Shown one piece after another: positions 6,998 to 12,374 of a stretch of DNA of 12,374 nt (its first letter is position 1; each line of letters opens with the position of its first letter). The translations under genes and the position numbers were made by a program. This DNA comes from DATKMG01 sp035541995. GTDB taxonomy: Bacteria; Acidobacteriota; Terriglobia; Versatilivoradales; Versatilivoraceae. The notes under the pieces are model-generated. The model was not told the DNA's origin. It did not search any database and was given only the letters and a program-made list of their open reading frames with translations. The stretch covers positions 1 to 12,374 of the forward strand of contig DATKMG010000662.1 of NCBI GenBank assembly GCA_035541995.1. Reading direction: 5' to 3'.

Positions 6998-8431
6998 ATG
7001 GATATGCAGATCAACGGTTCCATCCGTGACGAGTCTCTGGACCGATTTCGACGGCGTACGATTCTTGGCGTCTTGTGCTTTCTCTTCGTGGCCGTTCCGG
7101 TGCTCAACGTATTGGGCGTGGTGGACAATACACACGTTAACAAGCTGGGCCGATACCTGTGCTTTGCCATTGTGGCGCTGGGAATAGATTTGCTGTGGGG
7201 TTACACGGGATTGCTCGGTCTGTGCCAGGCGTTTTTCTTCTGCCTCGGCGGGTACGCCATGGCAATGCACCTGAGCCTACCCGAAGGCGGGGGAAACGTC
7301 CGCCCCGAGTACCACAACATACCGCAGTTCTTCTTTTTCAACAATGTCGACATCTTGCCCAACTGGTGGGCCCCTTTTGCATCGCTGCCATGCACGTTAA
7401 TTGCAGCATTGGCAATACCTACATTCTTGTCTCTGGTGCTGGGCTTCACTGTTTTCCGCAGTCGAGTGCGAGGGGTCTATTTTGCGATCATAACTCAAGC
7501 CGTTGCCTGGGGAGCGTTCCTCTTGTTTTGCAGGAATGAGATGCTCCTGGGCGGCACAAACGGTCTTACGAATTTCGACCCGGCGCTGAATAGAAACCAG
7601 GGATGGGTGCTCTGCCTTTATCTTCTCACTGTAGCCGTCTTGACCGGCCTCTTTCTGGTGGCCCGGTGGATAACGAAAAGCAGGCTCGGACGCTTGCTCG
7701 TTGCTGTGCGCGACAAGGAGATGCTGCTGAACTTTCTGGCGTACAGGCCGGAATCGATGAAGCTGTTTGCTTTCGTGGCGGCCGCTCTATTCGCTGCCGT
7801 GGGTGGCATGCTCTATGTGCCGCAGAACGGAATTATCACTCCCAATATCATGCGGGTGGAGGACTCCATCTGGATGATCATCTGGGTGGCGTTGGGCGGT
7901 CGCGGCTATCTCTGGGGAGCGGCCGTGGGTGCACTAGTGGTCAACTATGGCTATTCCGTGATGACGTCTGATATGCCGCGTGCCTGGCCCTTTTTTGAGG
8001 GTGGGATGTTCCTGGCCGTCGTAATGCTCTTTCCTTCCGGACTGGTGGGCCTGTGGGAGCAATTCGAGCGTGACATCCACGCCGGCGCACGACTCAGATG
8101 GGTTTTGGCAGGACTGTTGCTGGGTCTGCTCGGGTTGATCGCGTATCGGAGCGGCTGGCTCTGGTGGCTTCCCGGTTATGGTTTGTGGGTGTTAGGCGGG
8201 ATCGTGGTAGTCCTCATACTTAGCGCTCGGAGTCTAGTGACTGCGGCTGTCTCATCTGTTGCCTTCTTCTTCGTTTCCGAAGCCCTTGGTTTGGTTCCTG
8301 AGTCTCTTCAAGCACTCTGGTTTGGGTTGCCGGCCAAGTACTGTGTCCTGTTCGCCGTACTTGGAGGCGCGGCCCTGGTGGCTCGCTTACGGCTCGCTCC
8401 GGGCTACGTTCGGAGGATTCAATGGGCGTGA
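6998..8431 (+). CDS. urtC: Urea ABC transporter permease UrtC, with C-terminal membrane extension
   Basis: This is the LivM-type second membrane subunit of the urea importer. The core (about residues 25-355) shows GIDLLWGYTGLLGLCQAFFF, GGYAMAMHL, FRSRVRGVYFAIITQAVAWG, the conserved GGTNGLTNF and the EDSIWMIIWVALGGRGYLWG segment, then PSGLVGLWEQ. UrtC proteins are commonly about 350-390 residues, but this one has 477. After about residue 364 it continues with further hydrophobic segments (WVLAGLLLGLLGLIAY, GLWVLGGIVVVLIL, VTAAVSSVAFFFV, YCVLFAVLGGAALVA), apparently three or four extra helices. There is no internal stop and no sign of a frameshift. The ATG at 6998 follows GGGG (6991-6994). The last 10 bases overlap urtD, which favours translational coupling. 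Confidence 0.92.
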   Translation: MDMQINGSIRDESLDRFRRRTILGVLCFLFVAVPVLNVLGVVDNTHVNKLGRYLCFAIVALGIDLLWGYTGLLGLCQAFFFCLGGYAMAMHLSLPEGGGNVRPEYHNIPQFFFFNNVDILPNWWAPFASLPCTLIAALAIPTFLSLVLGFTVFRSRVRGVYFAIITQAVAWGAFLLFCRNEMLLGGTNGLTNFDPALNRNQGWVLCLYLLTVAVLTGLFLVARWITKSRLGRLLVAVRDKEMLLNFLAYRPESMKLFAFVAAALFAAVGGMLYVPQNGIITPNIMRVEDSIWMIIWVALGGRGYLWGAAVGALVVNYGYSVMTSDMPRAWPFFEGGMFLAVVMLFPSGLVGLWEQFERDIHAGARLRWVLAGLLLGLLGLIAYRSGWLWWLPGYGLWVLGGIVVVLILSARSLVTAAVSSVAFFFVSEALGLVPESLQALWFGLPAKYCVLFAVLGGAALVARLRLAPGYVRRIQWA

Positions 8432-9204
8432 AGCTCGACATCGACCGGATTGTCCCTACTGACAAGATGGGGTCATATCACGTGTTCCTCGAAGGAGTCA
8501 GCGTGGAGTTTGACGGATTCAAGGCCCTCGACATAGACGAATTCGGGGTCTACTACAATGAACTCCGGGTGATCATCGGACCCAACGGCGCAGGGAAAAC
8601 CACCTTATGTGACGTCATCAGCGGTCGCACTCCTCTAACCACGGGCCGGGTATACGTGGACCACACCGACATCAGACGGGCCAGCGACGTAGACATTGCA
8701 GGCATGCGTGTGGGGAGAAAATTCCAGACTCCAACCGTGTTCGACAGCCTTACCGTGTTCGAGAACATGGACCTGGCATTACCTCGAACCAAATCCGCGC
8801 TCGGCAACCTCTGGCATCGACAGAGGTCCGAAGAGAAAGACAAAATTGTCAGAATCCTTGAAGACGTGAATCTTAAAGAACACATGGACACGCCGGCAAA
8901 GTTCCTCAGCCACGGGCAACGCCAATGGGTGGCCCTGAGCATGCTTATCGCCGCGGAACCGAAGTTGCTGCTGGTGGATGAGCCGGCCGCCGGACTCACG
9001 GAAAAAGAGACGGAATTGACCGCTGAACTTTTACTCAGATTGAAGGGTGAACGCACGATCATCGTGATCGAACACGACATGGAATTCGTAGGCATGCTCG
9101 ATTCACTGGTCACCGTGATGAATGAGGGAAAAATTCTCGCTCACGGAAGATTGGCGGAATTGAGAGAAAACGAGGGAGTGGTAAAAGCTTACCTGGGACG
9201 ATGA
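8422..9204 (+). CDS. urtD: Urea ABC transporter ATP-binding protein UrtD
   Basis: This 260-residue LivG-like ATPase is one of the two cytoplasmic motors of the urea importer. It has the Walker A motif GPNGAGKTT (residues 53-61), the Q-loop region KFQTPTVFDSLTVFEN, the ABC signature FLSHGQRQWVALSM (SHGQ near 163-166), Walker B LLLVDEP (about 182-188) and the H-loop VIEHDMEF. The SHGQ form in place of LSGGQ is usual for UrtD and is not a defect. The start at 8422 lies inside the end of urtC and follows GGAGG (8412-8416) by five bases. About 30 residues precede the core ABC domain, slightly more than in LivG. It pairs with UrtE, and urtE begins six bases after the stop. Confidence 0.94.
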   Translation: MGVKLDIDRIVPTDKMGSYHVFLEGVSVEFDGFKALDIDEFGVYYNELRVIIGPNGAGKTTLCDVISGRTPLTTGRVYVDHTDIRRASDVDIAGMRVGRKFQTPTVFDSLTVFENMDLALPRTKSALGNLWHRQRSEEKDKIVRILEDVNLKEHMDTPAKFLSHGQRQWVALSMLIAAEPKLLLVDEPAAGLTEKETELTAELLLRLKGERTIIVIEHDMEFVGMLDSLVTVMNEGKILAHGRLAELRENEGVVKAYLGR

Positions 9205-9210
9205 GGAACC

Positions 9211-9906
9211 ATGCTTAAACTTGAGCGAATATCTTTTTCCTACGGTGAGGTGAAAACCCTCAACGAGGTCAGCATGATCGCTGAACCGAAGAGGGTCACG
9301 TGTATTATGGGACGCAACGGAGTGGGAAAGACGACCCTCATGAAGAACATCATGGGGATACTGCGCTTCCATTCGGGCAGAATGTTCCTGAATGGTCGAG
9401 ACGCGAGCCCTCTTCCTGCGAATCTCCGGGCCAAGGCGGGAGTGGCCCTGGTTCCGCAGGGCAGACACATATTCCCTAAGCTGACCGTGGAGGAGAACTT
9501 ACGGGTCGCTCTCGAAGCACGGACAGATGGCCGGAAAAGTATCCCCGAGGAGGTGTATGAGCTCTTCCCGGCGATCAAGGACATGGGAAAACGCAAAGGT
9601 GGTGACCTCTCCGGGGGACAGCAACAACAGTTGGCCATAGCACGCGCCCTGGTCGGCGACCCAAAGGTCCTGCTCCTGGATGAACCGACGGAGGGCATTC
9701 AACCCAACATCATCGAGAAGATTGGGCAAGTGCTCAAAACGTTGGTGCAGGAGAAAGAGATAGCAGTGGTTATTGTGGAACAGTATTTGGATTTCGTGAG
9801 GCAATTCGGCCATTCTTTTTACATCATGAATCGCGGTGCGGTGGTCGCCGAGGGCCCGACGAATGAGCTCGATGACAATCTGATCGCCACATATCTCAAC
9901 GTATGA
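9211..9906 (+). CDS. urtE: Urea ABC transporter ATP-binding protein UrtE
   Basis: This 231-residue LivF-like ATPase is the second motor subunit of the urea importer. It shows Walker A GRNGVGKTT (34-42), VPQGRHIFPKLTVEENL, the signature LSGGQQQQLAIARAL (from about 133), Walker B VLLLDEPTEGIQPNII (about 153 onward) and VIVEQYLDF. In that last motif Gln replaces the H-loop His, as in most LivF/UrtE proteins. The ATG at 9211 is set by GAGGA, which overlaps the urtD stop codon (9202-9204), an arrangement that couples the two genes. The 3' end shares ATGA with ureD, so transport and urease genes are joined with no gap. Confidence 0.94.
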   Translation: MLKLERISFSYGEVKTLNEVSMIAEPKRVTCIMGRNGVGKTTLMKNIMGILRFHSGRMFLNGRDASPLPANLRAKAGVALVPQGRHIFPKLTVEENLRVALEARTDGRKSIPEEVYELFPAIKDMGKRKGGDLSGGQQQQLAIARALVGDPKVLLLDEPTEGIQPNIIEKIGQVLKTLVQEKEIAVVIVEQYLDFVRQFGHSFYIMNRGAVVAEGPTNELDDNLIATYLNV

Positions 9907-10763
9907 TCGCATCACAACTGACGGAACAAAACGTTTGTTACGAGGGACCTGATTGGAGCCGTATAGAGGTGGTCCAGTCCCGCGGCGTCTCCCGAATGGT
10001 TTCGAGTGAGAGCCTTGTTCCTTTATGTATCCATAATCCTAAGGTCCCAGGGTCGGGTTGCTATGCTCTCCTAGCGAACTACGGGGGCGGACTGGTGGAT
10101 GGGGACAACGTCTCTCTCGAAATCCTGTGCAGGGTAGGCGCTCGGTTGAGCGTGGGTTCCGTGGGCAGTTTGCAAATCTATAGCAGTCCCGTGCAAGGAG
10201 CGCTTCAGAGAGTTCGCGGGATTGTTGAACACAACGCCCTGACTGTGGTTGTCCCTGATCCAGTGGTGCTACATTCCGAAGCCGTATACCGGCAGAAACA
10301 AGAATGGCATGTGGCTCCAAGCGCTGATTTGCTCATCGCGGAACTTATGGTAGGCGGACGTCTGGCGACTGGAGAACAGTTCACTTTCAAAGAATATGCC
10401 TCGGAAATTTCGATACATGTAGCTGAGGAATTCGTGCTTTACGACAGCTTCGTTTTTGGGCCATCAACTTTCAATTTCACGGATCCGGCGTTTTTTGCAG
10501 GACGGTCCTGTTTCCTTTGCACGTACATGGTAGGGCCGAGATGGGCGCCACTGGCGGACCGCCTCGCAGAACGACTGGAATCCTCGAAATCGCCGATGGG
10601 CGCCACGGTCCTGGCCGCGGTACATCCGCTGGAAAGGAGTGGCTACGTCCTGCGTGCGGTAGCCGACAGACCAAGAGACTTGGCTGAGTTTCTTGACTGC
10701 ATGTGCGATTTCGTCGAAGACCCGGAATTTCTGGGATTCAATCCTAGGAAAAGAAAGTATTAA
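9903..10763 (+). CDS. ureD: Urease accessory protein UreD
   Basis: UreD is a cytoplasmic chaperone that binds the urease apoprotein and, with UreF and UreG, delivers nickel and CO2 to its active site. This 286-residue protein shows the family layout: NYGGGLVDGDNVSLEI near residues 58-73, then GARLSVGSVGSLQIYSS, VVPDPVVLHSEAVYRQ, and DLLIAELMVGGRLATGEQFTF. It is fairly divergent (GSVGSLQIY where many have TTQAATKVY-like sequence) but full length. Its ATG overlaps the urtE stop in ATGA and has no Shine-Dalgarno sequence of its own, so its translation probably depends on ribosomes finishing urtE. ureD upstream of the structural genes is a common order. UreE, UreF and UreG are not visible and may lie beyond the window. 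Confidence 0.88.
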   Translation: MIASQLTEQNVCYEGPDWSRIEVVQSRGVSRMVSSESLVPLCIHNPKVPGSGCYALLANYGGGLVDGDNVSLEILCRVGARLSVGSVGSLQIYSSPVQGALQRVRGIVEHNALTVVVPDPVVLHSEAVYRQKQEWHVAPSADLLIAELMVGGRLATGEQFTFKEYASEISIHVAEEFVLYDSFVFGPSTFNFTDPAFFAGRSCFLCTYMVGPRWAPLADRLAERLESSKSPMGATVLAAVHPLERSGYVLRAVADRPRDLAEFLDCMCDFVEDPEFLGFNPRKRKY

Positions 10764-10779
10764 TTGGAGCGGACACACC

Positions 10780-11541
10780 ATGCGACTGTCACCAAGGGAA
10801 GTGGAAAAGCTTATTCTTCACAATGCCGGGTTCCTGGCTCAAAAGCGCTATGCCCGTGGACTCAAGCTCAATTATGTTGAAGCTGTCTCACTCATTGCGT
10901 CACAACTCCAGGAATTCATTCGTGAAGGTTATACAGTATCCGCACTGATGAACTTGGGCAAACAGATATTGGGCTTTTCGGACGTGATGCCCGACGTTCC
11001 GGACATGGTTCACGAAGTGCAGGTCGAAGGGACCTTTCCGGACGGAACCAAACTCGTCACTGTCCACGATCCGATTTGCCGGGAGTCGGGGGAAGAATCT
11101 CTGGCCCTGTACGGCAGCGGATTGTCGCGGACCGTTTCGTCTCGGGCCCCGGACAATTCCACGGAGTACAAGCCGGGAGAAATTATGTGCCCTGAAGGTG
11201 AGATCCTTCTGAACGAGGGGCGCAAGACGCTCGCGGTCGAGGTTTTCAACAGAGGAGACCGGCCCATTCAGGTCGGTTCCCATTACCCGTTTTTCGAGAC
11301 CAACCCGGCTCTTGATTTTGATCGTGCCAGGACCTTCGGCTTCAGGCTGAACATCCCATCCGGCGCTGCTGTGCGCTTCGAACCAGGGGAATCGAAGATT
11401 GTCGAACTGGTCGAAATCGGGGGTCAGAAAAAGGTATACGGCGCACATGGCTTGATTTCCGGAGATGTCTCAGACTCCAAGAGGATAGCCGCCCTGGATC
11501 GAGCGAAGGAACGAGGCTTTTTGGGAGCGGATCATGAGTAG
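10780..11541 (+). CDS. Fused urease gamma-beta subunit (UreA-UreB)
   Basis: This is one 253-residue protein carrying both small urease subunits. Residues 1-99 are UreA (gamma): LSPREVEKLILHNAGFLAQK, KLNYVEAVSLI, and EGTFPDGTKLVTVHDPI. Residues 132-230 are UreB (beta): PGEIMCPEGEILLNEG, EVFNRGDRPIQVGSHY, NPALDFDRARTFGFRLNIPS and AVRFEPGESKIVELVEIGG. The tail SKRIAALDRAKERGFLGA matches the type of tail seen in the fused UreA of Helicobacter. The linker between domains (about residues 100-131, rich in Ser, Gly and Glu) is much longer than the roughly seven residues in Helicobacter pylori. In the usual SHYHFFE/SHFHFFE motif the second His is Pro170. The ATG at 10780 follows GGAG (10766-10769) by ten bases; an in-frame ATG at 10693 inside ureD is not supported. 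The end overlaps ureC by eight bases. Confidence 0.92.
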   Translation: MRLSPREVEKLILHNAGFLAQKRYARGLKLNYVEAVSLIASQLQEFIREGYTVSALMNLGKQILGFSDVMPDVPDMVHEVQVEGTFPDGTKLVTVHDPICRESGEESLALYGSGLSRTVSSRAPDNSTEYKPGEIMCPEGEILLNEGRKTLAVEVFNRGDRPIQVGSHYPFFETNPALDFDRARTFGFRLNIPSGAAVRFEPGESKIVELVEIGGQKKVYGAHGLISGDVSDSKRIAALDRAKERGFLGADHE

Positions 11542-12374
11542 AAAATTGACTCGAACTGCCTACGCCGAAATTTACGGCCCAACGACAGGGGATCGTCTTC
11601 GGCTGGCAGACACGGCGCTCGTAGTGGAAGTGGAAAGAGATTACACAGTATACGGCGACGAATGTAAATTTGGTGGCGGAAAGGTCCTTCGAGATGGAAT
11701 GGGGCAAGCGGTCGGAGTACCGGAGGCAGAGGCCCTCGATACTGTGATCACCAACGCTCTCGTCATCGACTACACCGGCATATACAAGGCGGATGTGGGC
11801 TTGAAAGACGGCCTGATCGCAGGCATCGGCAAGGCAGGTAATCCGCATGTTATGGACGGAGTCGATCCCGCAATGATCGTAGGCGCGACCACGGAAGTCA
11901 TCGCCGGTGAAGGGCTCATCCTGACTGCCGGCGGAATTGATTCGCACATCCACTTCATCTGTCCTCAGCAAATCCATGAGGCCCTTGCCTCGGGCTTGAC
12001 GACTATGATGGGAGGCGGCACCGGCCCGGCCACAGGAACCAACGCGACCACTTGCACGCCGGGCGGGTTCAATATAGAGATGATGCTGAGAGCCACTGAC
12101 TCGTTTCCCATGAATTTCGGGTTCCTGGGGAAAGGGAATTCATCGGCGCGAGAAGGGCTTGTCGAGCAGATCCTCGCGGGGGCAATGGGTTTGAAGCTCC
12201 ATGAAGACTGGGGAACAACTCCCGCGGCTATCGACGCCTGCCTGTCCGTGGCCGACGATTATGACGTTCAGGTGGCCATACACACAGATACGCTCAATGA
12301 GGCCGGTTTCGTAGAACAGACAATAGAGGCTTTCAAGGGTAGAACGATTCATACCTTCCACACCGAAGGAGCGG
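11534..12374 (+). CDS. ureC: Urease alpha (catalytic) subunit UreC, 5' part
   Basis: This is the N-terminal 280 residues of the nickel-dependent catalytic subunit, which hydrolyses urea to ammonia and carbamate. Its 3' half lies outside the window (full length is usually about 565-570). It opens with YAEIYGPTTGDRLRLADT, then YGDECKFGGGKVLRDGMGQ. Nickel ligands and active-site residues are intact as far as can be seen: His138 and His140 (GIDSHIHF), the lysine that becomes carbamylated, Lys221 (GAMGLKLHEDWG) with His223, His250 (VAIHTDTLNE) and His276 (HTFHTEGA). The later flap His and the Asp ligand are beyond the edge. The ATG at 11534 has GGGAG (11523-11527) six bases upstream and overlaps the end of the ureAB fusion. 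Nothing visible suggests an inactive enzyme. Confidence 0.96.
   Translation, partial: MSRKLTRTAYAEIYGPTTGDRLRLADTALVVEVERDYTVYGDECKFGGGKVLRDGMGQAVGVPEAEALDTVITNALVIDYTGIYKADVGLKDGLIAGIGKAGNPHVMDGVDPAMIVGATTEVIAGEGLILTAGGIDSHIHFICPQQIHEALASGLTTMMGGGTGPATGTNATTCTPGGFNIEMMLRATDSFPMNFGFLGKGNSSAREGLVEQILAGAMGLKLHEDWGTTPAAIDACLSVADDYDVQVAIHTDTLNEAGFVEQTIEAFKGRTIHTFHTEGA

Noticed and set aside
8907..8922. Degenerate ABC signature (SHGQ) in UrtD
   Set aside because: This form is normal for UrtD-type ATPases, so it is not evidence of inactivation.
8553..9113. 186-codon antisense reading within urtD
   Set aside because: Ser/Arg-rich translation opposite the Walker motifs of urtD; typical antisense shadow.
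9772..9786. Missing H-loop histidine in UrtE (Gln instead)
   Set aside because: LivF and UrtE family members usually have EQ at this position.
10693..10779. In-frame upstream ATG for the ureAB fusion
   Set aside because: It lies inside ureD without a ribosome site, and alignment with known UreA begins at MRLSPREVEKL (10780).

Overview
This window is ordinary bacterial chromosome of roughly 50-55% GC, with tight operons and clear Shine-Dalgarno sites. The gene content suggests a Gram-negative, probably anaerobic or metabolically versatile organism. It combines a TRAP-type carboxylate transporter, a two-gene GlcD/GlcF oxidase without GlcE, and a urea ABC transporter joined to a urease. A Desulfobacterota (former Deltaproteobacteria) host fits this content, but that is inference and no rRNA or marker gene is present to test it.

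Positions 1-3221 read rightward and concern 2-hydroxy-acid metabolism. They hold the 3' end of a TRAP large permease (DctM type), then a FAD-linked glycolate/D-lactate oxidase subunit (glcD), then its iron-sulfur partner (glcF). The likely logic is import of a hydroxy acid followed by oxidation to the 2-keto acid, with electrons passing through the Fe-S subunit.

Positions 3222-3981 are 760 bases without a conventional annotated gene. I support one small leftward gene here (3249-3464, 71 residues). It has one N-terminal membrane helix and a twin CX3C cysteine motif, with a strong ribosome binding site and a plausible intrinsic terminator. The rest looks like the regulatory and leader region of the urea operon: a sigma70-like promoter candidate near 3610-3637 and several inverted repeats that could fold in a leader RNA of about 340 nt.

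Positions 3982-12374 are one rightward operon: urtA, urtB, urtC, urtD, urtE, ureD, a fused ureA-ureB, and the first 280 codons of ureC, which runs off the window. Gaps are at most about 40 bases and several genes overlap. UrtA captures urea in the periplasm, UrtB/UrtC form the membrane channel and UrtD/UrtE power it. The urease hydrolyses the imported urea to ammonia and carbamate/CO2, and UreD helps load nickel. The remaining accessory genes (ureE, ureF, ureG) are not visible and may lie downstream.

The most unusual points are the small cysteine-motif membrane protein, the gamma-beta urease fusion with a long linker and a His-to-Pro change in a conserved UreB motif, the C-terminal membrane extension on UrtC, and the long, possibly structured urtA leader. 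I see no mobile element, CRISPR array, tRNA or rRNA.
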